Assembly (NCBI RefSeq): GCF_050624435.1
Contig: NC_134537.1
Span: 17,480,584 to 17,544,583 of the forward strand
Source: Tenrec ecaudatus
Taxonomy: Eukaryota > Chordata > Mammalia > Afrosoricida > Tenrecidae
Reading direction: 5' to 3'
Length of the DNA: 64,000 nucleotides
The position numbers and the translations under genes are program-made. Positions 35,200-48,049 of the stretch are shown piece after piece (the stretch's first letter is position 1; each line of letters opens with the position of its first letter). A model generated the notes under the pieces. That model saw only the letters and a program-made list of their open reading frames with translations, ran no database searches and was not told where the DNA came from.

Positions 35200-35405
35200 G
35201 GGAACCCTAGTGGTGCAATCCTCAGGTGCTGGATTGCTAACTGAACAGTTGGCCTGTGGAGCCCACCTGCTGCTCCACAGAAGGAAGATGTGGCTGTTTG
35301 CTTCCAGGAAGATTTACAGCCGTGGAGACTCAATGGGTCGGTTCCCCTCTGTCCTACATAGTCTCCATGAGTCAGAATAAGACTGATGGCAAGGAGTTTG
35401 TCTGT
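35200..35405 (+). mobile_element. AfroSINE, nearly complete
   Basis: It starts GGGAACCCTAGTGGTGCAATC. GGATTGCTAACTGAACAG, CACCTGCTGCTCCACAGAAGG, GGAAGATTTACAGCCGTGG and GAGTCAGAATAAGACTGATGG follow in order. Confidence 0.88.
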
Positions 35406-35692
35406 TTTGTTTTTGTTCTGACATTGGCAGGGGCAGACAATAGGTAACACAATGGTTTCTTGTTATGCCTTTAATTTGCATTTCCATTGTACCTGATAGA
35501 TGTACTGTTTCATCTGTCACCAAAATAGTCTCTTTAGTGATGCAATTGTTCAAGTCCTTTGTCCATTTTTTGAACTGTTTTGGTTTTGTTTTTTCCCTTT
35601 CCTTATTGTTGAGTTGTAGTTTTGAGAATCTGTGCAGATTCTAGATGTAAGTCCTTTGTCTGATACCCACAGCCTAAAACCAAACCCACTGC

Positions 35693-35821
35693 CATCAAGT
35701 CTTTCTAACTCACAGAGACCCAAAAGAGAGTGTCAGTGCCAGTAGATCTTTACAGGAACAGACGGTCTTAAATCCTTCTCCTAAGGAGTAGCTGGTGGGT
35801 TTTAAACACCCGGGCTCCTTA
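35693..35821 (-). mobile_element. AfroSINE, internally shortened
   Basis: AAACCAAACCCACTGCCATC, AACTCACAGAGACCCAAAAG, GTAGCTGGTGGGTTTTAAAC and CGGGCTCCTTA match in reverse. Part of the tRNA-like head is missing. Confidence 0.8.
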
Positions 35822-36179
35822 GTCTGAGAGTGATCTACAAATGTTTTTATTCCAGTTTAGATCTTGTCTTTATGTTCTCTCAATATTGCCTTTTTGCAAA
35901 TCATGTTATTAACTTTGATGGTCCATGTTAAATTTATGTTTATCCTGGAAATGCAAATCTGGTTTACTATTTCTTTAATCTGTCAATATAATCACCCTAT
36001 TGGCACTATAGAAATAAAAATCTTAAAATCATGTCAAGTGATGGGGTGTGGGTGGGGCGCACAAACACCCTTAGGCAAAATTCAACACCCACTCATTATG
36101 AAAAATTCTCAGCAAACTAGTTGCATGAAACAGAGTGAAAGACTTGGAAAGAAAATGGAGAGATGAAAGAAGGGAGAAA

Positions 36180-36620
36180 ATAAATGAATTGTAAGGCAGT
36201 TACTTTCTGGTGGCTGCCTAAGAAGATAATGGAATTCCAAGTCCATGGAACAAATAAAGCTGAGTGCTTTGGGGAAGGAGGCTGGTTTGTGGAGTGGGAT
36301 ACCTCTGGGCACTGCATTGGGGGAGTGAGACTGGCTGACCCAAGAAGGCAATGCTGAGTACTTTCCAACTGAGGCCTACTGAAGTGGAATGCCTCTGAGC
36401 ACTTACTCCGGGGAGCTGGGTTTGCTGACCGATGGAGTTTGTGCAGAATGCCTTGCAATTGAGGTTTACAGCTGAGGAGTACGCCCTTTGGGCATTTATT
36501 AGGAACCCTGAAAGAATTTTGTATCACGTCCTGATGAACAATTATATCCTGAGCATTTCTCACTTGCATGACAGCTTGTTAACTTCCATTGTAAACCACA
36601 TAATCATTCATCTTTTTCTA
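36180..36620. repeat. Unidentified repeat with internal periodicity
   Basis: Related blocks recur about every 70-80 bp: GGAGTGGGATACCTCTGGGCAC (36294), TGGAATGCCTCTGAGCACTT (36384) and GAGGAGTACGCCCTTTGGGC (36474). Each follows a CTGAGT/CTGACC-type block. The minus strand is open for 150 codons (36569-36117), probably because of this periodicity. It might be an LTR, but I could not place it in a family. Confidence 0.4.
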
Positions 36621-36699
36621 TGAGTTCTATGTAGCCTTGCAATGAATATTAGAACCTAAACATGAAAACAGAACGTGCTCGTTAAGACAACACAATACA

Positions 36700-38125
36700 A
36701 GTGAGCATCTTCTGGGCATTCTTTGTTTTAGCCAAGATTCATCTAGTGTCAACAATGACATCATTCATTCCATGTACTTTTGTGAGTCTGGTTTAAATTT
36801 CTGGAAACTCCTGGTGTGTGTACTAATGCAACTGTTTTTGAATTACAAATTAACTTAAGGCAGAAAAATTATTTGCATGTGATATTAATGACATTGTTCA
36901 ATAAATTACACACTCTGTTGAGTTACTTTTCATTGGAATGGGCACAAAAATGGGTCAAGTTGTTTAGCCAGATAGCTCACTATCTTCGAAATATTTTAGC
37001 ATAGTCTCATGAGTGCTTTCAGCGCTGCAACAATTTGTTAAAAAATAATAGATGGCACCCTGTCAATTCCTGGAGACTTGTTTTTTGTTAATGCCTTCAA
37101 TGTAACTTGAACACTACTTCTTTATCGTGTGCTACCTCCTGAGATTGTTGAATGTCAACTAATTCTTTTTGGTACAGGAACCCTGTTATATTCTGGTTTT
37201 TTGTCATTAGTGTTCAATGCTTCAAATATGTTCTTCAGATGGACTCTAAATTCAGGTGGGTTATACTCAAAGTTGTATTTTGACTCTTGTGAACTTTTTA
37301 AATCTTTCTTAAGCTTCAATTTGTGTATGAGAAATTGCTGATCTGATCAGCCTTTGGACTGGATTTTGGCTGATGATGGTGAGTCTATCCATTGTCTCTT
37401 CTCACAGACATAGTCCATTTGATTCCTGAATATTCCCACGGGTGAGGTCCGCATTTAAAATTGCCACTTGTTGAAAACAAAAAGGTGTCTTCAATGAATT
37501 AGTTATTGGGCTTTTAGATTTTTATCATCAAATTTCCAGCTTCATTTATATCTCCAACTTCTGATCGTTTCTGTTTCCAACTTTTCAATTCTAATTACCA
37601 ATAATTATGAATGAATCTCGTTTGTCTATTTGATCAATTTCTTCAATACTAACTTCATTGGTTAGTGCATAAATCTGAATAATAGCTGCACTCTTTGTAG
37701 GTATATAGAAGCCCTCCCCTAGGCAGCAATATACTTCACAAAAGAGCTTGAAAAATCTTTGATGGTGAATGCAGCACCATTGCCCTTGGATTTGTCCTTC
37801 CTGGCATAGAAAATCACATGACTGTTCTATTCAAAATGGACAATACCAGCCCATTTCCACTCATTAGTGCCTATAATATCCATTTTTAAGCATTATATTT
37901 CATTTTTGACAAATTTCAATTTTCCTAAATTCATAAATTGTACATTCCACATTTAGATGATGAGTGAATGTTTGAAGGTGTGTTTTTCCCCTCATTTTGA
38001 GTAGTGTTCCATCAGCTAAGGAATGTCCTGAAAGGTTTGCTCTGTCCATATCATTGCGGTTGACTCAACTTTCAGGAGGTAGCTCTTCACCAGTTGTAGT
38101 TTATGGGCTTCTTTCCCCTCTCCTG
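36700..38125 (-). mobile_element. Diverged, truncated RTE LINE
   Basis: Collinear with the RTE copy at 7950-10150: ATTTGCATGTGATATTAATGAC (compare 8120), CATTAGTGTTCAATGCTTCAA (compare 8820), CAATAATTATGAATGAATC (compare 9200) and CATTCCACATTTAGATGATG near 37950. It is more diverged than the other RTE copies and lacks the 3' third. No usable frame remains. Confidence 0.78.
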
Positions 38126-38209
38126 TGGAAACTCTCGTAATATAAATGCTAAAGCGTACAGTGTTCTTCCACAAGTTCCTGAGGCTCTGATCATTTATTT
38201 TCAACTTTG

Positions 38210-38960
38210 ATTCTTATTTTTGTTTGAATTAGATCATTCCTCTTGATCTATGGCAACCATGATTCTTTGTCATTTTATCTGCTATTAAGCTCATCTAGTT
38301 ACTGAGTTTTCCATTCTGAAATTCCATGTTGTTATCCTTCATATCTCTCCATTTTTGTTGATATTTTTTTGCTTTTTATATTACTTCCAGAGCATTTCCC
38401 TTACTTGGAATTTTGAATATCTACTTGAAAGTCTTTCTCAGCTTATTCCAATATTTGTCTCATCTTGGTATTAGCATGTTTTGATTATTTTTCCCATACA
38501 AGTTGAGATATTTTTGTTTGTTTTTTCTACGCCTTGTCAATTTGATTTATGTCTTGCACTACTTAAATATACTTTTATGTGACTCTGGGTCTTATTTAAA
38601 TTCTACTGATAATGTTGATATTTTTGTATTAGTAGGCAATTGCTTTGTTTGAATTGCAACTGCAAATCCAACGCCTTCTTTGGGTTGTGGTTCCAATGTC
38701 AATTCTGTTTCAAAACTTTTACAATGTCAGGTGGTTCATCCTACACGTGCAGCACCCAACAGCCTCTTTGGACCTTGGGCATTGGTATAGTTCATAGTTC
38801 AGATTTCAAAATATCTATGTGCTTTTTAGGGTCATATCTACAACTGATCAAGTCACAGATGCGTCTGAAGTTGGTTTAAAACTTTACAAGGTCACTTCCC
38901 AAACTCATCCTTCACTGGAATCTCCTGCCTAGATAATTCCTGGTTCCTCTTTTGATTCTA
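38210..38960 (-). repeat. Probable old L1-type 3' UTR
   Basis: Long T-rich sequence with CAGGTGGTTCATCC-like and TTTTGATTATTTTTCCC-like stretches resembles an old L1 3' UTR on the opposite strand. Weak assignment, based on composition and general resemblance. Confidence 0.3.
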
Positions 38961-38965
38961 TGTCC

Positions 38966-39110
38966 AAGACCAAACCCCAAAACACACTGCCATCAAGTCT
39001 ATCCCAACATATTGGCCCTGCATCGTATTTTCAAGGCTGCAAATATTCATAGGAGCAGGGTAGCCTCATCTTTCTCGCATGGAGTGGCAAATAGATTTGA
39101 CCCAATGAAC
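38966..39110 (-). mobile_element. AfroSINE fragment
   Basis: ACCAAACCCCAAAACACACTGCC, ATCAAGTCTATCCCAAC and CATCTTTCTCGCATGGAGTGG match in reverse. The head is lost. Confidence 0.75.
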
Positions 39111-42100
39111 TTCAACACCTGAAAATTCCAACCCTGGTTCTTTCATCACATGGATCTGACTCATAATTCCCACCACTAGACCCACAAGCAGAGTCAAAAC
39201 TCAGATGGACAAAAGGAGGTGGGAAATCCCTACCTGTTCATATCTTCCTCTTGTGACCACACCTCTTTCTGAGATTGGAGAGGATGGTTTCCTACCCTCA
39301 TGTAAGGCTTGGACCAGCTCTGACCATCTCTGATGCTGCCATTTCCCCAGGTCTACGTCTAGGCTAGAGAGCAAGATGAGGAAGCTGGGGAGGGGAGCAA
39401 AGGAGAGAGGAGGGTTTCTTTCCTTTAAAGAAATTATCATGTGTACAGCTTTACAATATCAAGCGCTCTATCAGTAACTCTGTACCTTGCTATTTCTAGC
39501 TACCAGGAAGCTCAAAGAGTCGTCTGGAATCCATCATAGGCTGCCATTGTATTATTCGACTTTCCCTGCTTTTGATTTTCCAGTCACCATCTCTGTGTTT
39601 TAGTTTTCATTGGATGTGAATTTTCTGCAAAATTTCTTTAAGCCCTTTGCAAAAAGAGACAGGGAATAAATAAATTATAAGATAAAATAATCTTCATATG
39701 TAGCTAAAACTTTAATTGGACATTTTCTAGGATATATATACATACAATGGACATTTTTTATCTGAAAAAAATTTTGCAAGATATTTTGGGTCTTGCCTGA
39801 TTATTTCAAGTCCTAAAGCATTTTTCTCCTAGATTTACACTGGCATCTGCAAATGCTAATGGAGTTTGTCTCCAGGATGGGGATCATTAAGTCAAAGAAC
39901 TGAAACAAAATGGGCACTGAAAGATAGAATTTGCTCATGCCCATAACAATAGGCAGTGATGCTAATGTGCGCGGCAATTTTTATTGAATTTATGCAGCAC
40001 ATAGTAGCATCTGGAAATTCTTTGCTTGATTTTGGAATGCAATCAGTTCAAAACCTTAAATACACTCTTCAGGGCTTATTCTTCTGTTGATTAGAATTAA
40101 AAGGAAGTTGCCCACATGAAAGCCTAGATCACAGATCGGGAGTTAGAGACCCTAACGTATTTTATTCAGTGATGAAAATAAAAAGCAACGACAGTGAAAT
40201 TCACTTCTCAAGAGCAGGTAGGAACAAAGTCTCCCACGTACTCACTTGCTGCACAATTTCCTGAATTTGGATTGTGACTTTTCTAGAAAATTAGTTTCAG
40301 ATCAGAACAAGATGGAATTGATAGGATTCTATTTATTGTTGTTATATAACCCTCTCTCCAAACAGTACCCCCCACCCCCCGCCCCCAGGGTCTGGGTCCT
40401 GATGCAGAATCTCTGTGACCTTCTCAGGGCTTCTGGGCCTCTTTTCAGTATTTCTCAGTAAATAAGCCAGCCCTTCGACACGACACACACTGCTTTATTG
40501 GCCTCAAAATCAATTCTGTTCTTGTCCTCTGATCAATTCATTCTGTTCTCCATTTTCTCCTCTTAGGCAGCTAGCACAAAGAAGCGTCCTTAAAATTCAT
40601 TCACGTGCCCCTTATTTCATCTCTCCATTTTCATTTCAAGGCACATTCTCATTCCCACTAGCTGCCATGGCTCTCCTTATTCTGTGGTCAAGATGTGCTC
40701 ACTGCACCCAGTGAAGTTTGACAGGCTCCATGCATCCATCCTTCCTTCAGAGATTCTGTGCTCTGTCAGTGCTGCCAGGTTGGACAGGTGTCCCCCATCA
40801 ATATATATCGTATTAGGGAACAATGTCAAAAATGATCAGAAACCACACAAGTCAATAACCACGCAGGCATGTTGATAAAGGAGATTCCGGGCATGGGATG
40901 ATCCGTTAATAGGTGATGGAATCAAGCACAATAGGCAGCCCAAGCCCTGAAGTACTCTGTCTTCTTTTCTGCTGAGAATGGATCCAGCCATCAATCCCCA
41001 GTGCCTTACTCTCGACGCTATTTCGTATCTGTCCTAGCTGACTAACTTCCAGGACACAAATAAGAAAGCCACTGAAGGAATTAATCCAGGATTAATCCAG
41101 CGAGGAGCTTGACGGGGCTTTAAAGCTGTTTGAGTTTAAAACTTCAAACTGAGGGCCCTGAGAGCTAACTTGTCCAAAGTCAAAGCTAGAAATCAAACCT
41201 ACAATGCCCAGATCACAGCCCACTATCTTCCTGTGAGATCACTGTGCAGACTTTCCATTACCAAGGAAACGTCTTCCTCTAAACGGCCTTGCGACTGGCC
41301 TCTGCTATTAATATCCACTGTCCCCTGTGACATTTTGCAAACATGTCTTTCTCTTGTTTTCCATTTAGATTACTTTTCCATTGTGTCCCTGAGTTAGAGC
41401 CAACTCAAGAGCAGTCAACAACCACAGCATAGATCATGTGCCCTGCAAATGCTCTATGAACCTCTGTCTATGATTAGTTTGTTGACTGATTGTTGAGCTG
41501 CTTGATCAATGAGCCATAAGAGAAGTGACAGCTATTCCTTCCCAGTTAAGTGAGGCACCCATTGCATCAAGGAAGAATTAAATGTTAGATAAATCAGGTA
41601 GCTGATAATCTAAAGGAACAGAGAGTTTGAGGTGGAGCACTAATTGAGGATTATTTTTATTATGCCATGCTTTCCAAGATCAGCCTTTCTGCCACTGTCG
41701 ACAGTATCAAGTAAGCAATATCCTGAGCACCAGAGTAGCGCTACGACTGCCTGGATATGAAGGACCGCAAAGCTATACCCCAGATCAGGATGCATGTAAC
41801 TGGAACAACAAGAGCAATACGCAAAGGTATCTGTCACCTCCTAACCCTTTCTGAACCTTCAGATTCTGGTTGTGATTAATAAAATAGATGATAAGCAATA
41901 GATTTGATGAAAGAAAAGGAACAAACTAATATAAAAATGAGAATGATCATTTTTAAATAATCATGAAGAAAAAATTCTTTTATATTCTTATCTAGAAATA
42001 GGCAGAAATGCTCATTGTATCCTTTCATAACTATTACTCCACAGTAGTTTATGCGCGCTCTTCTAATACTGGGATTTCAAAATGATACATGGTAATAACA

Positions 42101-42809
42101 ATTTTAATACACCTTTGATGTGGCAGTTGGGTGAGAAACAATTCAGAGGTTAGGTAAGAGGAAATTAATAGTGTTTTTGCCTACATTTGACTTTAAATTT
42201 TATATAAGCACTTTCTACAAGGCATTAAATAGGATCAAAGAAAAAATTTAAAAATATTTCATTTGTAGATGGATTTCCCTATTTGGAAAATAATAGAATG
42301 CCCAATTCTGTGAAAACAAGCACTGACTACTGAAAGTGTCTGCTTATTGAGTGCAAACTAGACTGGGAAGAGAGATTAAAGAGGAAAAAAGCAGTGGGAG
42401 TGAATCTGTAGGTAATCCTAAAATTTAGATAAGACGATTGAACACCTACTCTGTGAAAAAGACTTAGCAATAGACTTTTAAAGTCAGTAATAGCACCCAT
42501 TGAAAATAATACCTGGAGAAATTCTAAGGCAGTGGAAGTGTTGCAGTGGGGACTGAAATGTCATTGAACAATCCTCACCTCCAAAAAGCATTTGTTGAAG
42601 TTTCACATATGCATCGATCCAATATCTAGCAAGTCATAGATATTTCCTTTGAACTTATAAGAAAATATAATGATGTGGTATATTATGGGAGGGGGAATTC
42701 AAGAAGTTCATTAAAAAATGAGATTATAAGATCAAGGAATTTTTCCACTAACTTTTTGAAGCCCCATTGTGTGTCTATTCATGTGTGTAGCTAGCTGGAT
42801 ATATAGATA
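39111..42809. other. Long stretch without recognised genes
   Basis: Mostly unique-looking DNA. 41120-41220 faintly resembles a MIR core (TGTCCAAAGTCAAAGCTAG), and 41388-41430 resembles an RTE/AfroSINE tail (GTTAGAGCCAACTCAAGAGC). A C-rich run lies at 40368-40388. The open frames are short (at most 79 codons) and lack motifs. Confidence 0.45.
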
Positions 42810-43125
42810 TCCACCACTTGTTTCTCCTTTTATGATGCTATGGCAACACATATGTTGCTGTGATGCTGCAAGTTATGCCTCCAGTATTTCAAATACCCGA
42901 AGAGTCACCTATTGTGGACATATTGCATTGAAGCACACCCCCCCCACAGACTAAGATTGGGAAGAACGAGCTGACATTCTACTATTGAAAAAGCAGTGGC
43001 CATTGAAAACCTCATGAGTAGCAGATAAACATGGTCCAATATAAGGGAACTATGTACAACAGCATGAAACAGAATTAGACATTGTTCAATTAAAGTCACT
43101 CTGAGTCAGAATTGACTTGACAGTT
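42810..43125 (+). mobile_element. Short RTE-derived element (5' end joined to 3' end)
   Basis: The first part (TATGTTGCTGTGATGCTGC, CCAGTATTTCAAATACCCG, GTCACCTATTGTGGACA, CAGACTAAGATTGGGAAG) matches the RTE 5' end also seen at 10430-10500 and 47830-47930, read in the opposite sense. The last part (GTCACTCTGAGTCAGAATTG) matches the RTE/AfroSINE 3' tail. The RTE coding part is absent, so it is a non-autonomous derivative. Confidence 0.6.
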
Positions 43126-43616
43126 AACAAAAAGGGCTCTGGGTTCATACCTCAGCTCCTCTGGCTACACAAGGGAGGAGAACTCACCACAAGCCAAGGC
43201 CAAATGCTACAAAGCAAGAAAGCTCAGAAATTCTGCTACCCATCATCCTTCTTCTACCTATTCTTACTCCTCGTCTCCAACTTTACTTTTCTGCTGGCCA
43301 CAGAGAACTCACAGACAAAATTCAGATTTATGGGGTTTGTTATGGAAGCTAGCAGCACCCAGGATCACAAAGCACTAAGGATATAGATTTTTGTCCACCG
43401 CTGTACCTCCTCAGTCAGTCAGCAGCCTCCTCTCTCCATCATACACGCACACGCACATACGCACTCACACACATATAAACACGGAGGAAGTTTAAAAGTA
43501 TGTACACACAAACACACAGCAGGAGACTTCCAAAGTTCAAAACGATCGGGGAAAATGGAATTAAGAGTCAATGAGGCTTTTTCCTCAAAGTTTTTGAAAT
43601 CTACAAAGTGTGTATG
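43126..43616. other. No gene recognised; short CA-rich stretch
   Basis: A (CA)-rich tract (ACACGCACACGCACATACGC) lies near 43442-43475. Otherwise there is nothing to annotate. Confidence 0.5.
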
Positions 43617-43621
43617 TATTT

Positions 43622-44125
43622 TGTTGTTGTGAGGTGCCATCAAGCTGGTTCCGACTCACAGCGACGCCATGCACAACAGAACAGAGCACCGCCCAGGCTT
43701 GAGCCATCTTCCTAAGTGCAATTAGGCTCAAGCTCCTCGCTGCAGCCACTGTGTCAATAAATCTTGTCTAGGGCCTTCCTCTTGCTTGCTGCCCCTCTAC
43801 TTTACAAAGCATGATGGTCATCTCCAGGGACTGGTCTCTCCTGACATGTCTGAAGGACATGCGAGTAAGTCTTGCCATACTTGCCTCTAAGGAATATTCT
43901 GGCTGCACTTCTTTCATAAAAAGATTTCTTTGTTTTTTTGGCATTCCACAGTATTTTCAAAATTCATCATTCAATTGCACAGATTCTTTCAGTATTCCTT
44001 ATTCAATGTCCACCTCTCAGATGCATATGAGGCGATGGAGAACACCATGGCTTGGGTCAGGTGCACTTTAATGCTCAGTCATGTCTTTGCTTTTCAGCAT
44101 GTCAAAGAGGTCTTGTTCTATAGAG
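43622..44125 (-). mobile_element. RTE LINE 3' end, 5'-truncated
   Basis: It starts with the TTGTTGTGAGGTGCCATCAAG tail (complement of the RTE 3' end) and continues through CAGCCACTGTGTCAATAAATC, GGACTGGTCTCTCCTGACATG and CACCTCTCAGATGCATATGAGG. About 500 bp, non-coding or broken. A second RTE copy in the same orientation begins 130 bp further on. Confidence 0.82.
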
Positions 44126-44255
44126 TCACTTTGAGTTGGAATTGGCCTGATTATCATGGATATAGACTACAAGCCCTCACAGTTTGGGGATAGAGCAATG
44201 AACAAAACAGATGTATTCCCTGCTCTCAAAAAGCTATATTATAATCCGAGAGGGT

Positions 44256-47200
44256 TTTTGTTGTTGTTGTTGTTGTTGTTACATGCCATCGAGTTGGTTC
44301 TGACTCATAGTGACCCAATGTAAAACAAAATGAAACCCCACTCAGACTTCACAATTGTTAACTTAAGTCATTTTTGCTGCCAATGTCCATCCATCTCATC
44401 CAGCAGCTTCCTCCTTTCCATTGCCTCTCTACCGAGCTTGATGGCCTTTTCCAAGGACTGTTCTATCCTAATAACATGTCCAAAATACAGGAGACAAAGC
44501 CTCAGCATCCTCGCAGCTAAGGACAATTCAGGCTTTACTTCTTCCAAGCAGATGTTTGTTCTTTTGGCAGCAGATGACACTATCAGAATTCTTTAACAGC
44601 ACCATAATTCAAATTCATTGATTCTTCTTCAGTTTTCTTGATTCAGTGTCCAATTTTCACATGCATATGAAGTAATTGAACATACCAGGGCTTGAGTGAG
44701 TCAGGTGCACCTTCATCCAAAAGGAAACACCCTTGATTTTCAACACTAAAGAGATCTATTTTATGCAGCAGGTTTAGCTAAGGCAATGCGTCATTTGATA
44801 TTTTGACTTTGGCTTCCATGAACATTGATTATAGATTCAAGCAAGATAAAATCCCTGATAGCGTCAATCTTTTCTCTGATTATCAAAATGTTAGCTATTG
44901 GTCCATTCGTGAGGATTTTGATTATCTTTCTTTTTTAAAGTAACAATTTTATTGGGAGCTCTTAAAATTATTATAACAATCCATAATTAAATTAGATCAA
45001 GCAAAATTTTGCAATTACTACCACCATCAGTTTCAAAACATTTTCTTTCTTCTTGAATTCTTTGATATCAACTCCCACTTCTCCCACTCCCACTATTATA
45101 TGTTATTATTATTATTGTCATATGCTACACCATCTAATATATCCATTCACCTGCAATTCTGTTCTTCATTCCTCTTGAGTGAGGTCAGACAACCATCGTT
45201 GCAATCAGCTCCTCACTCCTCTTCTTTCCCCATATTGCTTCCCTGTACCCTCAGGGAATCATTACTCCCATTACTGTTTCTGAAGGCTTGTGTGTCTTGG
45301 CTTTCATGCATTGAGCACTCTTAATTATACAAATTAACCTCTGCAGGTCTAACAAGATTGATGAGGTAAAACAAAAACCATAATAATTTTTTCCTATAGT
45401 TGTAAGAAATATTAAAGAACTAGAAGAAAGTTATGTGCTTCACCAGTGCTATACTTCTTCCCTAGATTTATCATCATTTCCATGTGGCCCTTCTCTCAGG
45501 GACTGTCCAATTATCTTACAGGTGGGTTTGGGATCTCCACTCTGTCCATGCTCCTTCATGTCAATTTGATTGCTTGTTTTCCCATTCACACCTCAGGATC
45601 ACACAGGCTGATGTGATTCTTCCATGTAGGCTTTGTTGCTTTCCAACTAGATGGTCACTTGTTTAACTTTAAGACCCCAGACACTATATCTTCTAATAAC
45701 CAGACACCATCAGCCTTCTTCACCACATTTGCCTATGCACCCATTTTGTCTTCAGCAATAGTGTCAGGTAGGTGAATATCATACAGTGCCACATTATTAG
45801 AATAAACCATTCTTGTACTAAGGTAAGATTTCAGTAGAGCCCCAAAGTCCATATGCTTCCTGTCATATTTACATATATATACATATACATAGACAAATAC
45901 ACCTGTCTTTACATATTTACATATATATCTATATTTATAACTATATATAATTTTTACTTTCTTATTCTTTCCTCTTTTTCTTTTTTCTTTCCTTCTGCCC
46001 CACTATCGTGTTCATCCATCATTCACCTGTCAGTAATTCCTCTCAGGATTTTGGCTTTCTTTATACAGAGTGGTAATCCATCTTGAAGGCTCTAATCCTT
46101 CATCTTCATCAGGAAGTGCTGCAAGTCCTCCTCACTATCAGCAAGCAAGCTTGTGCCACCCACAACTCTGATGCTGTATCCTTCTTCATATAGTCCAGCA
46201 TCTCGAATTATTTGCTCAGGATACAGATAGAGTAAGTATGGTAAAGGATACAACCCTGATGTACACCTTTTCTGATATTAAATCATGCCGTATTCCCTTG
46301 TACTGTTCAAATGACTGCCTCTGGAACCATGTATAAGTTCCACGTGTGCATAAGGATTCCCATTTTTCTCATGGCTCCCCATAGTTGGCTACGATCCATA
46401 CAGTTGAATGCCTTTGCATATTCAATATAACGCAAGTAAACATTTTTCTGGTATTCCAGATTTTCTGACTTTGAATCAAGATTCACATAATATAAACACT
46501 GATATCCTCTTCTGAATCCACCTGAACCGCTGACAGCTCCCTGTCAATATACTGCTGTAACCTCTAGTAGCTCCCTGTCAATATACGTCTGCAGCTTTGA
46601 TTGAATGATCTTAAACAAAATTTTACTTGCATGTGATATCATTCTATAATCTGAGCATTCTATGGGGTCATTTTTCTTTGAAATGGACATAAATATAAAT
46701 CTCTTCCAGTCAGTTTACCAAGCAGCTGTCTTCCAAATTTCATTGGCATCGATGAGTTAGTGCTTCCATTGCTTCACCAGCTTCTTGAAACACTTCGATT
46801 GTTATTCTATCAATTCCTGGGGCCTTGCTTTTGGCTAGTGCTTTAAGTGCAGCTTGGACCTCTTCCTTCATTACCATTGGTGCTTGATCATATGTTAGCT
46901 CTTGAATTAGTTCAATGCTAACTAGTTCTTTTGATACAGTGTCTCTGTACATTCCTTCCAACTTTTTTCTGATGCTTCCTGTATTGTTCAATATTTTCCC
47001 TGTCGAATCTGTATTTCAACTGGAGACTGGAATATTTTTCTTCGGTTCTTTCAGCTTAAGATATGCTGAGCACCCTTCCTTTTTTGGTTTTCAAACTCCA
47101 GATCTTTGAACAGTGCATTATAGTTCTGTCTTTTGTCCTCTTGAGATGCCCTGTGAAATTTCCTGTTCAGCTTTTTCACTTCATCATTTCTTCCTTTAGC

Positions 47201-47930
47201 TCTTCTATGATCAAGAGCAATTTTCAGAGTCTCTTCCTGCATCCACTATGATCATTTCTTTCTTTCCTGTCTTCTTAATGAAATTATTGCTTTCTTCATG
47301 TATGTCTGATGTTCATGGAGTCATCTCACAACTAGTCCGGTCTTCTGGCACTGGTGGCCAATATCAGTCCCTGTCAGCTCACTAATGCCTAGGACACCCA
47401 TCTTTATACAGTCCATTTTATTTTTGATGACTTCCAATGTTTTCAAGATTCATACTAAAGTAGGAATCTGAGTTCCAGTTATCAGTAGCTGTCCATAGCT
47501 GTTTCTTTCTATTTTGAGTTGTGCCCCGCCAGCAGATGAAAGTCCCCAAACTTCTCTCCATCCATGTCATTATGGTCAACTCTACTTGGAGAAAGCCTCA
47601 AAGCAGCTCTTCCTTGGTTATATTTTGAGTGTCTTCCAGCCTGAGGGGCTGATCTTCCGGCACTCTATCAGTGTTCCAGGTATTCATGAGGTTTTCAGTA
47701 TCTGACACTGTTCCCTGCTATTCCGAAGATTTTCAGGAGCTAACGGCCCAGAAATGGACAGTCTACTCCTTCTTCGTGGTCTGTTTTTAATCTGAAAGCT
47801 CCAATGAAACCTATTCACCTTGGGTAGACCCTACTGGTATTTGAAATACTGGTGGCATAATGTAAAGTGTCATAGCAACATGCAAGCTACCACCGTACAA
47901 CAATAAGACATGGGTATGGAAGGACAATAG
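44256..47930 (-). mobile_element. RTE LINE with an L1 inserted in it
   Basis: It starts with a (TTG)n tail at 44256-44280 and the ATGCCATCGAGTTGGTTCTG block, and ends near 47930 with the RTE 5' end. Reverse-transcriptase pieces are open on the minus strand: 46991-46740, with the motif KSKAPGIDRITIEVFQ typical of RTE RT, and 47242-47051, with NDEVKKLNRKFHRASQEDK. Without the L1 at 44935-46055 it is about 2.5 kb, so parts are missing against the 3.2-kb family length. Stops and indels inactivate it. Confidence 0.85.
44935..46055 (-). mobile_element. L1 3' region inserted in an RTE
   Basis: The low end ATTTTATTGGGAGCTCTTA is the complement of the L1 3' terminus. The far end CACCTGTCAGTAATTCCTCTC matches the complement of the AGAGGAATTACTGAAACC block (19246). 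AGGATTTTG and CTTTCTTT occur on both sides (near 44912-44932 and 46051-46063), probably a decayed target duplication. An AT-rich stretch at 45870-45960 corresponds to the same part in the other copies. Confidence 0.75.
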
Positions 47931-48049
47931 ACATTAAATGGATAGTGTTTCCAGATGGCAGTCAATGCTTTAAAAGAAAAACATGCACGCCAATGAGGAG
48001 CACTGATTTGCAGGAAGTGTAAGATAAGACCTTTATGATGGAATAATGT

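Larger units (their letters stand above)
34510..36005 (-). mobile_element. Old L1 3' region broken up by AfroSINEs
   Basis: Three pieces read in order: 34510-34775 (GCATTCCCACCAGCAAGATGG), 35430-35690 (TTTAATTTGCATTTCCATTG, CAAGTCCTTTGTCCATTTTT, GTAAGTCCTTTGTCTGATAC) and 35830-36005. This is the classic old L1 3' UTR read on the opposite strand. AfroSINEs at 34778-35405 and 35693-35821 interrupt it. Confidence 0.65.

Noticed and set aside
36117-36569. 150-codon minus-strand frame as a gene
   Set aside because: It overlaps a periodic repeat. There is no known domain and no start or splice context.
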